DNA from: Pseudovibrio sp. Alg231-02
GTDB taxonomy: Bacteria > Pseudomonadota > Alphaproteobacteria > Rhizobiales > Stappiaceae
DNA length: 64,000 nt
Reading direction: 5' to 3'
NCBI RefSeq assembly: GCF_900143565.1
Contig: NZ_FREX01000010.1
Span: 163,343-227,342, forward strand
The notes under the pieces were generated by a model that was given only the letters and a program-made list of their open reading frames with translations, had not been told where the DNA came from and did not search any database. The position numbers and the translations under genes are program-made. Shown here piece after piece: positions 54,652 through 63,474 of this stretch. Each line of letters starts with the position of its first letter. The first letter of the stretch is position 1.

Positions 54652-55518
54652 TCAGAGACCACAGGCATTTGCCATGAGCTTTACACACATATCCGAGGCC
54701 TGCGGACGCAATACAGACTCCAGCTTTGCCGGGTTTCCGGATTGGGCCAGATCATGCAATCCCGCCACTAACGGATTATCGGGAATATTCGGTATAGTCG
54801 CAGACAATGGCTCCCCCAGTGATGTCTCGGAAGACACGGCATCGGAAAAATTCTGCGAAACACGGGAGACAGCCTGAGAGGTAACTTCCGGAACCTTGCC
54901 TTTCAGAGCTCCAATCAGGGCGTCGCTGTGCAATGCCTTGGTTTTGAGCGTATCAAGAGCTTTATTCGTCAGACCATCCAGCCCAACTTTGGGAAGATGC
55001 GAGGCAACATGGTGGGACAGGATGTCTTGAATACCACTTTCAAGAATTGAAGTGAGCTGATCCTGCACGAATGCACCTAGCTCAGGCACTGGCATAGACA
55101 GAGCCTCCTTGAAGGCGAGCAATTCGATCGACGCAGGATCTTCCAGCCTGCTCAAACCCGGATCCAGCAAGGGCGATGCATTATCCTTTGCGCCTTTCAT
55201 GCAGCTCTTCAGAGGACCACCCATTCCCACATCACCAATGAAGGTATCACCGGAGCCGGCTGAAACAGAGCCGCCACAGCCGATACTATCCCCCACACGA
55301 CCTGCTTTTTTGCCGTTGATGAATACGGTAGCAGACCCGGCAGACAGGGAACGTGGATGAGGAGGGCATTGGGGACAGCCATGCGGTGCAAATGCATCAC
55401 CCAGCCTCACGGCCTTTCTGCCGTTGATGAAGGTATCGCCGGAACCGCTAATAGCCGGTGTCGGAGGAAAACAGCCATGGCCTGATCCAATATCTCCCAA
55501 TCGTGCTGCTTTTGGCAT
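54652..55518 (-). CDS. PAAR-domain T6SS spike-tip protein with unknown C-terminal extension
   Basis: This 288-aa protein carries a PAAR domain in residues ~1-105 (MPKAARLGDIGSGHGCFPPT, GSGDTFINGRKAVRLGD, then VFINGKKAGRVGDSIGCGG). PAAR proteins sharpen the VgrG tip and carry effectors. The ~180-residue C-terminal part is helical (FKEALSMPVPELGAFVQDQL, ASHLPKVGLDGLTNKALDTL) and matches no toxin I know. A WHH toxin gene starts within 16-134 bp downstream, suggesting a PAAR-effector locus split into separate genes. Confidence 0.9.
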   Translation of the reverse strand: MPKAARLGDIGSGHGCFPPTPAISGSGDTFINGRKAVRLGDAFAPHGCPQCPPHPRSLSAGSATVFINGKKAGRVGDSIGCGGSVSAGSGDTFIGDVGMGGPLKSCMKGAKDNASPLLDPGLSRLEDPASIELLAFKEALSMPVPELGAFVQDQLTSILESGIQDILSHHVASHLPKVGLDGLTNKALDTLKTKALHSDALIGALKGKVPEVTSQAVSRVSQNFSDAVSSETSLGEPLSATIPNIPDNPLVAGLHDLAQSGNPAKLESVLRPQASDMCVKLMANACGL

Positions 55519-55710
55519 TTCGCCTCTCCTTCAAAATCAAAAAATCAAAATCCGATGAAGCCCGCAACGAGCCCTGACAAACAAATCCAATGGGCCAAAT
55601 TCTCTTAAAAGTTCCAGTTCAAGCTTATCTCCGCAAAAGAACACGTTACTTTTATTGCCGTTCTCGTACTGGTATCCCCAGCTCCCCATACCCTCTGTTT
55701 GAACAGAAAG

Positions 55711-56265
55711 TTACTCACCAAAATCCTCTTCCCATTCCTCAATATCATCTTCATCTGCAGACAGCGCATTGATAAATTCTTCAAAGCTGTCACCAAGTTT
55801 GGTTATGCCTTCAATGTCTGAGGGTATATCGTCCATATCATCATCAAGAATCAGGGGATTGATATCCTCAAGCGCAAAAACCTTACCAATACACTTGCCC
55901 CTAATTACCAATCCAATCGACAAATGATTGCCGGATGCAATGATAAGGGCATCATTGACATTGCCGCATATCCCCGTATCTTCAAGATCTTTTGTACAAG
56001 AGAAAACCGAAATTCCGTCGTCATCAAATGAATATTCTGGATGTGGAGCAAGATTCGCAAAAAACGTAATTAGTAGAGAACCTTGATTTGTTTCATAGCG
56101 GTAAGGAAGAGGCCTGACACCTGCCCCACAGCTCCGATAGAACGCCACATATTGCTTCAGGCTTTCGTGATCCTGAAAACTGAACCCAAATGCTTTCTCG
56201 TGATAGGCAATGCCCCTTTCCAAGCCTTCATTGGAAAAAGGTCTCCTAAATTTCACTTTATGCAT
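55711..56265 (-). CDS. SMI1/KNR4-like immunity protein, second copy
   Basis: This 184-aa acidic protein resembles its neighbour (56312-56869). The N-terminal AYHEKAFGFSFQDHESLKQY fits the SMI1 opening. The C-terminus LGDSFEEFINALSADEDDIE parallels LANTFSEFIDGLFADEDDLD of the next protein, showing a duplicated immunity pair. The start at 56265 (ATG) is chosen; a GTG at 56283 is possible. A second immunity gene may protect against a variant of the WHH toxin held by competitors. Confidence 0.78.
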   Translation of the reverse strand: MHKVKFRRPFSNEGLERGIAYHEKAFGFSFQDHESLKQYVAFYRSCGAGVRPLPYRYETNQGSLLITFFANLAPHPEYSFDDDGISVFSCTKDLEDTGICGNVNDALIIASGNHLSIGLVIRGKCIGKVFALEDINPLILDDDMDDIPSDIEGITKLGDSFEEFINALSADEDDIEEWEEDFGE

Positions 56266-56311
56266 ACCCGCACCAGCCTGCACTATTCACCCAACAACAC
56301 GCCGTTACGCT

Positions 56312-56869
56312 TTATGAGCCAGAACCAAATTTCTCTTTAATTTCATCAGGTAAGTAATCCATAGAATCTTCCCAATCATCAAGGTCGTCTTCATCTGCAA
56401 AAAGACCATCAATAAACTCGCTAAATGTGTTGGCAAGATGCAGAGCTCCGTTTTCCAGCCTAGCCTGGTCGCCTTCCAGATAAACACCACTATCAACAAA
56501 GGCAAAAACCTTACCTCTGTGTGGCTCCTTTATCGCCAAAGCAAACTTCAAATGCCCCCCTCCACCGTAGGCAAACAACAACATATCACCACTTATGCGA
56601 TCATTAACGACAGCTTTATTAGTTTGGGTTTGTATGGATTGCTGATCATCAGGCGGGAAATATCCATAAAACTCTTCGATTTTCATCCGATCCATACCAA
56701 TCTTGCCATCATATTGACACGGTATGGGGTCTGCTCCGATGCCATTTTTTTGCAAGAAAGAAAGAAAATCATCTGGTAAACCAACACCAAAATGTTTTTC
56801 CGCCCATTTATCAAAAAGTGTTACATCGCCAGTTTCAATCTCGCTCAAGAAGAAAAGTTTTTGCATCAT
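56312..56869 (-). CDS. SMI1/KNR4-family immunity protein for the WHH nuclease
   Basis: The 185-aa protein has the SMI1/KNR4 pattern: FDKWAEKHFGVGLPDDFLSF, LQKNGIGADPIPCQYDG, then NTFSEFIDGLFADEDD. It is strongly acidic, as expected of an inhibitor of a basic nuclease. It begins 34 bp after the WHH toxin gene with AAGGGG before the start, so it is the likely cognate antitoxin. Confidence 0.88.
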   Translation of the reverse strand: MMQKLFFLSEIETGDVTLFDKWAEKHFGVGLPDDFLSFLQKNGIGADPIPCQYDGKIGMDRMKIEEFYGYFPPDDQQSIQTQTNKAVVNDRISGDMLLFAYGGGGHLKFALAIKEPHRGKVFAFVDSGVYLEGDQARLENGALHLANTFSEFIDGLFADEDDLDDWEDSMDYLPDEIKEKFGSGS

Positions 56870-56903
56870 TAACCCCTTTATTCAGCTGTACGTCGATAAA
56901 ACT

Positions 56904-57614
56904 TCATTTCCCAGAGTGTCCTCCAGCGTGATCAAATAGATCGTGTACTTCAAAATCGACCAACAACATAGACGTTCCATCTTCATGATGGTGCCAAACG
57001 TATTTTTGTCTACCCGTATCACCCTTGGCTTGGGGTCTAGACCTCTTTGCCTCATTCTTTTTTTTCTTGACCACACCGATTTCCTCCGCCTTCTGCCGTT
57101 TTTCATTCATGAGCTTTTTATTGGCTTCATAGTAATCATCGACTCGATCACCTTGAAAAGGTCGAATTTGCGTCGTGTAATCTGTAAAGTCGTCGAAGAT
57201 TGGTTTACCATTCACATAGGGGATTTCAACATCCATATTACCCTTTGTCGAAGTGTTCATATTCTTGCCATAGATCACAGCCCCTGTATCAGGATCGTGT
57301 TTCAGCCAGCCACCACTTTCCTCCCAATCCTTGAACTTAGGTGCGTTGGTGCCAGCATTGTGACGACCGAGCTTTTCCTCAAGATCCTTCGCGCTTATGG
57401 GCTTTGCATTTGGATGATCATCCAGCACACTTTTTTTAGGAGGCTCTGCTTTCTTTGCCGCGTCAGCTGAACTGTCAATGACATCAGGAGCTTTGCCATT
57501 CTTTTTGATATTGGTCACCCCGTTCAGTCTGGCGGCTTCTCCGCCGGCTTTTCGAACAGCTTTCAATCCGGCCTGACCAGCATTTCGAGCTGCTGATGAA
57601 GGAGCTTTTGCCAT
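56904..57614 (-). CDS. WHH-type HNH nuclease toxin (T6SS effector, separate polypeptide)
   Basis: This 236-aa protein ends with the WHH signature YVWHHHEDG, SMLLVD and VHDLFDHAGGHSG: a metal-dependent nuclease of the HNH superfamily, with His residues as catalytic and metal ligands. A Lys/Arg-rich linker (NEAKRSRPQAKGDTGRQK) and a region with ISAKDLEEKLGRHNA and DWEESGGWLKHDPDTG precede it. It starts 12 bp after the pre-toxin gene with AAGGGAGAG ahead of the ATG, so carrier and toxin are separate. Such chains are usually fused. Immunity genes follow. Confidence 0.88.
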   Translation of the reverse strand: MAKAPSSAARNAGQAGLKAVRKAGGEAARLNGVTNIKKNGKAPDVIDSSADAAKKAEPPKKSVLDDHPNAKPISAKDLEEKLGRHNAGTNAPKFKDWEESGGWLKHDPDTGAVIYGKNMNTSTKGNMDVEIPYVNGKPIFDDFTDYTTQIRPFQGDRVDDYYEANKKLMNEKRQKAEEIGVVKKKKNEAKRSRPQAKGDTGRQKYVWHHHEDGTSMLLVDFEVHDLFDHAGGHSGK

Positions 57615-57626
57615 ATCTCTCTCCCT

Positions 57627-58982
57627 TTAGCTCGGCGCACTGGCTTGGATTGCGGAGGCTGTTCCACCAGCCACCGCACCACTAGCCGCAGCATTTTTAA
57701 AAATCTTCACCGCATCTTTTGTCAGAGCCCGGATCGTGTCTTCATCACGCAGATTACCAACTGCAAATTTGATGATCTTGCGAACAAATTCCTGAAACAC
57801 ATCGTCGAGCTTTCCGAGTGCTTTTTCGACCATACCAACTGCCTTGGATGCGAATTCTACAATCTTGCTAACTGCCAGTTCCGCTGCCTTGATCAACCCA
57901 GAGGTGTCACGCAATCCCCACAAGGTCCAGCTTGCCCGTGCTTCTGCCAGCGCTTTGCTGGCTTGTTGCTGCATGGTAGCCAGAAACTTTTTGAAGAGGC
58001 CCATAGCCTCCTTGATCAGTTTCTGAAAATCGGCCGCCAGATCCTGAAGCCATTTGACGGCATTGCCGGAAGAAAAGAAGCGCGCCACAGCCATGACGGA
58101 ATTGATCATTTCTGGTGATGCGGCCTTCTTGAAGGATTTCAGGAAATCGCCTGTCGCCTTCAAAAACGGTTTGCAGGCATTGAAAATGGTTTTGAAAACC
58201 CCCTTGACGACCGATCCAACAGTAGGGACCAGCCCGATGGTGCAAATACCTAGCGATAGCCACAGCAACCAGCCTTCTTCCTCCCGCACCTTGCTATCAC
58301 AAAGCTTCAGCACAATCGCAGAAACATCCCTGAGATCGCCAACCTGATCGATAATCGGAATAGCTGTCAGTGCTGCATCAAAGATAATCTGCCCGGTTGT
58401 CGGATTGTCATTCCACTCTCCTTGCAGCGCACCCCATATCCAACCAAACCAACTTTCATCATCAGCATCCAGTTTCCGTAGGGTATTTCTCGCACTTTCC
58501 TCAATCCGTTTATATTCATTGACTTTTCGCTGTGTATCATCGTCCAGCCCACCAAACAGACGACCAAGCGCAGTACCGTCAATCTCGTCGCGCATGCGCT
58601 CCGCTTCATCCCGCGCAAGACGCGCACGAACAATATCTTGGTTTTTCAGATAATCTGGATTCCGCTTCTGCTGGTTTTCCGGCTTGTATTCAATGGCATC
58701 CTCACCGGCCAGCACCATGGCAGCCTCGTTTGGCAGGCCATATATCGCCACCATGCCGTTGTCACCACAGGTGCCATTGGTCTCCGCCCCCCCCTCCAGG
58801 ATCAAGTGAAACGGAGCCCCTGGAGACGGGAAAAAATCCTCATAATGAACAAAAACGGCCAATGCATTCGGACAATGGTCACAAATCCTGTCCGGGTGTT
58901 CCTTGACCGTTGAAAAATCAAGATCGGCCAGGTCAATCACATCTCCGGTTGGCTGACCGCCTGCTGTTTCTGCCTGTGTCAT
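57627..58982 (-). CDS. T6SS effector carrier / pre-toxin membrane protein
   Basis: The 451-aa protein has an N-terminal soluble domain (~30-110: DRICDHCPNALAVFVHYEDF, GGAETNGTCGDNGMVAIYG) with CxxC-type Cys. A charged helical linker leads to a membrane-type pre-toxin segment (TGQIIFDAALTAIPIIDQVG, WLSLGICTIGLVPTVGSVVK) of the kind found between delivery and toxin domains in polymorphic effectors. A long helical C-terminus follows (SKIVEFASKAVGMVEKALGK). It has no toxin domain; the nuclease is the next gene. The start at 58982 gives a 10-bp gap after the DUF4123 gene. Confidence 0.8.
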   Translation of the reverse strand: MTQAETAGGQPTGDVIDLADLDFSTVKEHPDRICDHCPNALAVFVHYEDFFPSPGAPFHLILEGGAETNGTCGDNGMVAIYGLPNEAAMVLAGEDAIEYKPENQQKRNPDYLKNQDIVRARLARDEAERMRDEIDGTALGRLFGGLDDDTQRKVNEYKRIEESARNTLRKLDADDESWFGWIWGALQGEWNDNPTTGQIIFDAALTAIPIIDQVGDLRDVSAIVLKLCDSKVREEEGWLLWLSLGICTIGLVPTVGSVVKGVFKTIFNACKPFLKATGDFLKSFKKAASPEMINSVMAVARFFSSGNAVKWLQDLAADFQKLIKEAMGLFKKFLATMQQQASKALAEARASWTLWGLRDTSGLIKAAELAVSKIVEFASKAVGMVEKALGKLDDVFQEFVRKIIKFAVGNLRDEDTIRALTKDAVKIFKNAAASGAVAGGTASAIQASAPS

Positions 58983-58992
58983 TGCCCCTGTC

Positions 58993-59913
58993 CTATGCTG
59001 CACCAAGCCTGGACGCATCCTTGCGCCTGGCCACCTGCGTCAATCGTTCGATTTTTGATTGCCCGGACATAAAATCTGGCCCGGAAAGAATGGACTTCGC
59101 CTCTGGCAGTACGCCATTTTCGTGGAAGCCCTCACCAAAAGCAGTCGTCAGGACAATGAACTTCACCTTGTCCCGTTCCATTTCAAATCCAAGCTTTTTG
59201 GCGGTTTTCTCCGATCTTGCAACGAGTGCTAGCAAGTCCTTATCACCGCGGTCAGTCAACTTTTCACCAAAGCCCTTACGCAGAAAATCCAAAATGCGTT
59301 CATGCCGAAGCTCAGTCTGCTTGCCCCGCAATGCTTCGAACTGCCTGGCACCTACCCGGTAGGGCGGAAGGCTGGCAATCCCGGCTTCTTCGGTGTGATT
59401 GATGCGATAGGTATAAAAGCGTTTGTCCTTGCTGTTCGGGGCGATATGAAAAGCCCCTAAATCACCACAGAAGGCTTGGGCCATTTCTGGTGTCATTGTG
59501 CTCAAAAATGTTTCGAGAAGGCGCGGGTCGTAGAAACGGAAGAGAACAGTTCTGTTCCCTTTAGGCGGATAGACATTTACCCAATTCCGCCAATGCTGAA
59601 CGAGATGGGACGTAGCAACCCTATCAGATGTCTCGAGAAAGAAGCCCCAAGCATCATCACTTCGCGTCAGGCCAACAATATGTTCCCACATCTCGTCCTT
59701 GGGTCGGACAAGATGGGGCGCTTCGGTATTGTAATAATCCTCGGCCAGCTCCTCATAGAGACAAAAGCCATCCTCTTTCAGATCAGCCGCATGTCCAGGA
59801 ACATCCTTGTTCCCGCAGGCATCAACAAGAGCAAACAATCTGCCCTCATCACGAAGAGATGCCAGATCATCCCAGCTGACATGATCAGGGATATTGGTAT
59901 AGGACAACGCCAT
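58993..59913 (-). CDS. DUF4123 T6SS effector adaptor/chaperone
   Basis: This 306-aa protein has the DUF4123 pattern: LFALVDACGNKDVPGHAADL, RSDDAWGFFLETS, HLVQHWRNWVNVYPPKGNR and FRFYDPRLLETFLSTMTPE. DUF4123 proteins (Tap-1/TEC) load a specific effector onto VgrG. The start at 59911-59913 is one base past the vgrG stop, with AGGTGA upstream. The adaptor should serve the pre-toxin protein encoded next. Confidence 0.92.
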   Translation of the reverse strand: MALSYTNIPDHVSWDDLASLRDEGRLFALVDACGNKDVPGHAADLKEDGFCLYEELAEDYYNTEAPHLVRPKDEMWEHIVGLTRSDDAWGFFLETSDRVATSHLVQHWRNWVNVYPPKGNRTVLFRFYDPRLLETFLSTMTPEMAQAFCGDLGAFHIAPNSKDKRFYTYRINHTEEAGIASLPPYRVGARQFEALRGKQTELRHERILDFLRKGFGEKLTDRGDKDLLALVARSEKTAKKLGFEMERDKVKFIVLTTAFGEGFHENGVLPEAKSILSGPDFMSGQSKIERLTQVARRKDASRLGAA

Positions 59914-59914
59914 A

Positions 59915-61999
59915 TCACCTGTATCCCCGGTCGGTTGCAAGCTCAGCAGCTTTCGGGTCCGTTGGCTCTTCAGGCGGTGGTGGGGCGGCATCCGCCGCCG
60001 TCCCCGGGCTACCACCCTGGTTGATTTTCACTTTGTTGCCGACAATCGTAACCCCGCCGGAATCAATCTTGACGAAACCACCCGGCCCCTTGATGGTCAG
60101 TTCTTCGGTGCCTTCCAGAACAATATTAGGTGCCTTGACCGTGGTCTTGCCCAAAATGGTCGTCGTCGAGCCTCCTTCAACCTTGAGGCTGTCCGATCCC
60201 TTGATCATGGTGGAGCGGTTGGCACGAAAACTGTTCACAACAGCCCCGTAAACCGTTGTATGCAGGGCGTTATAGACCTTGAAAAGCAGTTTGCCGCCAA
60301 AGATCCAGTTCGTCTCATTATCAATGCGACGATATTCATCTTTTGCTATGTGCTGATAATGGTTGTTCTTGACCAGCAGGTGTCGGTTGTTCTCGACAAT
60401 CTGATGCCGGTCATGCCGGATATGTTCACGCCGGTCATTCTCGACAACGATGTCCTGATCTTTTTGGGCATGGACATATACTTGCTCCATCCCGGCCTGA
60501 TCTTCAAACCGCAATTCGTTCGAACCCACACCCTTGTGGGTATCCGACTTGATTGTCATAACCGTTTTAAAGTCCGGCAGGGTGTAGGGAGACTTGTTGT
60601 TGTTGTGGTAGGTCCGTCCTGTGATGATTGGCTGATCAGGGTCGCCTTCGAGGAAGTCTACGATGACCTCGTGGCCGATGCGGGGGATGGCGATGTGGCC
60701 CCAGGAGGCGCCGGCCCAGTTGGAGGAAACGCGGATCCAGCAGGAGGAAGTGTCGTTTTTCTTGCCGTAGCGATCCCATGGGAACCAGACTTTCACCCGG
60801 CCATGTTCATCGCAGTAAATCTCTTCACCTTCCGGCCCGGTGACATGAGCGATCTGAGGGCCATCCACCAAGGGCTTTTTGAGCAGTTTGGGCCGGTATG
60901 GCAGGCGGGCGGGCATGACCTCAAACCCGGCACTGTAAGTGGTGGTGCCACTGCCAGCTTCCTCAGCCACGGCTTGCGGCTGGCTGCCCTGATGGGAGAC
61001 GGTGAGCAAATGATACTTGATGTTGTAATCGCTGTTCGGGTGGTCCGTGAGGGCAAACTGATGACCGGCCATCAGGTGAATGGCATTGGTCGCGCCATGG
61101 CCTGTGGTGGCCTCTACACGTGCTGCCTCCAGCCGGTGTTTTGTGAAGGGCTTACCAACACCATCGGCCTTGTAGCGACCCGGATACTCATAGAGCGCAT
61201 AGTCTCCGGCAGAGCCGTTGTCTTCACCGCGCTGATGGGCGTGTTGCTGGTTGTAAGGCGGGTTCTTGAAGGAATAATCGCGCTGCATGAAGCTGGTGGC
61301 TCGCAGCTGCTCACGCAGGACAAAGCTGGAGCAATAGACGCCTTTGACAGCCCCGCCAACCATGGTGTTGTATTCCAGCTTAGGCTGGTCCGGCAGCTGC
61401 GAGACAATCTGCGGGTTATCAATGAACTGCAGCGTATGCTGGCCATTGGCGCCATAGGTGAAGTAGTACCAGATGCCTTCTTCTGCCGTGATGCGATCTA
61501 AAAAGCTTAAGTGACTTTCCCGGTACTGCACGCAGTATTCGCGGGCCTCATGAGGCTCGGTCAGATCCCACTTCACATCCTCTACGCCGTGTTCTTTCAG
61601 CAGGATCTTGACGATCTCAGGTACGCTTTTCTTCTGGAAGATCCGGCAGTCAGAGCCATGGGCTAAACGGTGCAGGCTGGGCAGCAGCGTGAGCGAGTAA
61701 CTGGTGCGGTGATGACCTTCATTACCACGGGCAATCTCAGCGACTACCCCGGAGAGATGGCGCAGGCCCTCGTATTTATGATGAATGGTCAGTGTGGCGG
61801 GCGTGTCCAGCAGGGAGTGCAAGTCGAGCGCATTGTCGGGACTGGCAAGCTCAATCTGGATCTGTGTGAGCCCGTTAAGGCGCTCTGTTGCCGAGAATCC
61901 GGTGACCAGCAACCCGGCCTCCGGGTCTGCAGGAGCTGCAAAGGTGAAGGCCAGATCTTGTTCCTGGAAGAGCTGCGGGATTTGGACAATAGCATTCAT
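59915..61999 (-). CDS. vgrG: T6SS spike protein VgrG (TssI)
   Basis: This 694-aa trimeric spike has an N-terminal gp27-like part (to ~residue 370: SLLDTPATLTIHHKYEGLRH, YCVQYRESHLSFLDRITAEE). The gp5 OB-fold segment follows (HGRVKVWFPWDRYGKKNDTS, GHEVIVDFLEGDPDQPII), then beta-helix repeats (DIVVENDRREHIRHDRHQIV, then ILGKTTVKAPNIVLEG) and a Pro-rich tail (PPPPEEPTDPK). The tail could bind the PAAR tip or a cargo adaptor. No extra catalytic domain is fused to it. It lies downstream of the membrane-protein pair and is coupled to the DUF4123 gene. Confidence 0.96.
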   Translation of the reverse strand: MNAIVQIPQLFQEQDLAFTFAAPADPEAGLLVTGFSATERLNGLTQIQIELASPDNALDLHSLLDTPATLTIHHKYEGLRHLSGVVAEIARGNEGHHRTSYSLTLLPSLHRLAHGSDCRIFQKKSVPEIVKILLKEHGVEDVKWDLTEPHEAREYCVQYRESHLSFLDRITAEEGIWYYFTYGANGQHTLQFIDNPQIVSQLPDQPKLEYNTMVGGAVKGVYCSSFVLREQLRATSFMQRDYSFKNPPYNQQHAHQRGEDNGSAGDYALYEYPGRYKADGVGKPFTKHRLEAARVEATTGHGATNAIHLMAGHQFALTDHPNSDYNIKYHLLTVSHQGSQPQAVAEEAGSGTTTYSAGFEVMPARLPYRPKLLKKPLVDGPQIAHVTGPEGEEIYCDEHGRVKVWFPWDRYGKKNDTSSCWIRVSSNWAGASWGHIAIPRIGHEVIVDFLEGDPDQPIITGRTYHNNNKSPYTLPDFKTVMTIKSDTHKGVGSNELRFEDQAGMEQVYVHAQKDQDIVVENDRREHIRHDRHQIVENNRHLLVKNNHYQHIAKDEYRRIDNETNWIFGGKLLFKVYNALHTTVYGAVVNSFRANRSTMIKGSDSLKVEGGSTTTILGKTTVKAPNIVLEGTEELTIKGPGGFVKIDSGGVTIVGNKVKINQGGSPGTAADAAPPPPEEPTDPKAAELATDRGYR

Positions 62000-62065
62000 A
62001 ACAAACTCACTGGCAAAAGAAAAAACAAAGGACGTACAAGTATTGAGAGTGGTCTGGAGGGCTCG

Positions 62066-62578
62066 TTAGGGCCTCACCGCTGGCGGTGGATAGGGTTTGG
62101 AATGCCATTCATCAGCGGGACATAAAGTGCCCGGGCGCGCATAGGTATGGAAGGATTTTGCCGGTGCGAAGAACTCGTTCTGGCAAAGTAAGTACCCTTC
62201 GTCTTGCGCTCTTTGCCCAATTGATTGCGCCCATAGGTTGCCAGAAATAGCAAAGACCAGGAGCGATCCAAAAATGAGAATGAGGTATGTCTTTACGGAC
62301 CATTGCAGCCGTTGATGGCCCCAGGGCGTAAAGACAAAATGAGTGATGGGGATCGCAACAGATCCAAGAGCTAAAGCCTGGATGCCATGAGCAATTTCAA
62401 AGTTGTCTTGTCCAAGCTCAATGACCTGCTGCGCATACAGAAAGTCAGAGATCGTACTCCACACCAAAAACACCATCAAAAGATCGAGCGCGGCTGCGAA
62501 CCCGTGGGCTCTGCGCGGATCCCGGCCAATCCACTGGCCAAAATGAACGGTTTTATTGATGTACCAGTTGATCATCAT
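62066..62578 (-). CDS. Small multi-pass membrane protein, candidate immunity protein
   Basis: The 170-aa protein has three to four hydrophobic helices (about residues 29-48, 66-86, 99-118: AAALDLLMVFLVWSTISDFL, IQALALGSVAIPITHFVF, TYLILIFGSLLVFAISGNLW). A Cys-containing periplasmic-side tail of ~50 residues ends in Pro-rich sequence. The ATG shares one base with the preceding stop (TGATG). No family is recognised. Small membrane proteins encoded directly after membrane-acting T6SS effectors are usually their immunity factors; that role here is inferred from context. Confidence 0.72.
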   Translation of the reverse strand: MMINWYINKTVHFGQWIGRDPRRAHGFAAALDLLMVFLVWSTISDFLYAQQVIELGQDNFEIAHGIQALALGSVAIPITHFVFTPWGHQRLQWSVKTYLILIFGSLLVFAISGNLWAQSIGQRAQDEGYLLCQNEFFAPAKSFHTYARPGTLCPADEWHSKPYPPPAVRP

Positions 62579-63474
62579 CACCGCCTGTAGATCTGGTTGT
62601 AAAGATCAGGTCCACCCAAATGCCAGATGGTCTCGCGTTCCAGATCATAGAAAAACCGATTGCTGCGGCGTTCAAGCTCTTCCACCTTCTGTCGCATGGA
62701 CACCTGTGCTTCTCGAATGACTTGACCGGTTTTCTGAAGGCCGCGCGCAACAGCTTCTCCAGTCCAGCGCAAGGCAGCAGATAGCTTTTCTCGCAGGCCA
62801 AACATCTTGTCCAGTTGTCCAAGCGCCATGCCAACAGCCATGCCAACAACAATGGCACCAGCCGTAATGGCAAGGGCAGGAATAGCAACTGTGGTGATAG
62901 CACCTGCCAGAAGCGCGCCAGCAGCTGCTGCGGCCATACCAGCCCCAATGGCAACAGCCCCGATCGCCACATCGACAATGATGTTGGCAAACAGTTCGCT
63001 GTAAAGCTGCGTATCGCTCATGATGAACTGCATGACATCCAGGGCCACATAACAGGTGATCATGATGATCGCATTCGCCCGGCCACCTGCCCGAATGGCT
63101 TCAGGTCCAATGCCAAAAGCAACAACCTTTGGAGAGGACGACAGATACCGTGTCCCCTTAAGAACCTCGCGCACTGCAGGATAGCCCTTGAAGATCACGT
63201 AGGTCTTCCCATTGGCTATCTTTGTGTAATAACGCCCCTTAATACCGATCTCTTTTAGAAGCTGATGTCCTGACCGGCTGTCCAGCAATGTACCGGGCAA
63301 GGTGGCTAAATCTAAAGCTCCACCAGTCATAAGCGCCATGCCCTGATGGGCATCCACGATCGCCTGAGCAAACGCCTCAAGAGAGACCGCGATTGCCTCA
63401 TCCTGAACCGGATTTACATCATGAGCTGCACTATGTTGTTGCGCCAGTCTCTGCTCCGCCAGCGGATAAACCAT
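62578..63474 (-). CDS. Glycine-zipper membrane protein, candidate pore-forming T6SS effector
   Basis: The 298-aa protein has a soluble N-terminal ~130 residues (DLATLPGTLLDSRSGHQLLK, RYYTKIANGKTYVIFKGYPA). Four closely spaced hydrophobic stretches run from ~134 to 220, rich in Gly/Ala zippers (AIGAVAIGAGMAAAAAGALL, AITAGAIVVGMAVGMALGQL). A charged amphipathic helical C-terminus follows (QVSMRQKVEELERRSNRFF). There is no signal peptide. It is encoded between hcp and vgrG and coupled at both ends by TGATG overlaps. The layout fits a membrane-inserting toxin whose partner is the following gene; it matches no family I recognise. Confidence 0.72.
   Translation of the reverse strand: MVYPLAEQRLAQQHSAAHDVNPVQDEAIAVSLEAFAQAIVDAHQGMALMTGGALDLATLPGTLLDSRSGHQLLKEIGIKGRYYTKIANGKTYVIFKGYPAVREVLKGTRYLSSSPKVVAFGIGPEAIRAGGRANAIIMITCYVALDVMQFIMSDTQLYSELFANIIVDVAIGAVAIGAGMAAAAAGALLAGAITTVAIPALAITAGAIVVGMAVGMALGQLDKMFGLREKLSAALRWTGEAVARGLQKTGQVIREAQVSMRQKVEELERRSNRFFYDLERETIWHLGGPDLYNQIYRR

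Noticed and set aside
57600..57640. Sequencing error splitting one effector gene into carrier and nuclease
   Set aside because: The stop is followed by a well-placed AAGGGAGAG and ATG, which suggests a genuine second start. It is kept as a check in the findings.
60260..61501. Plus-strand open frame of 413 codons within vgrG
   Set aside because: It is fully inside vgrG in antisense, whose VgrG motifs are unambiguous; no ribosome site or family match.
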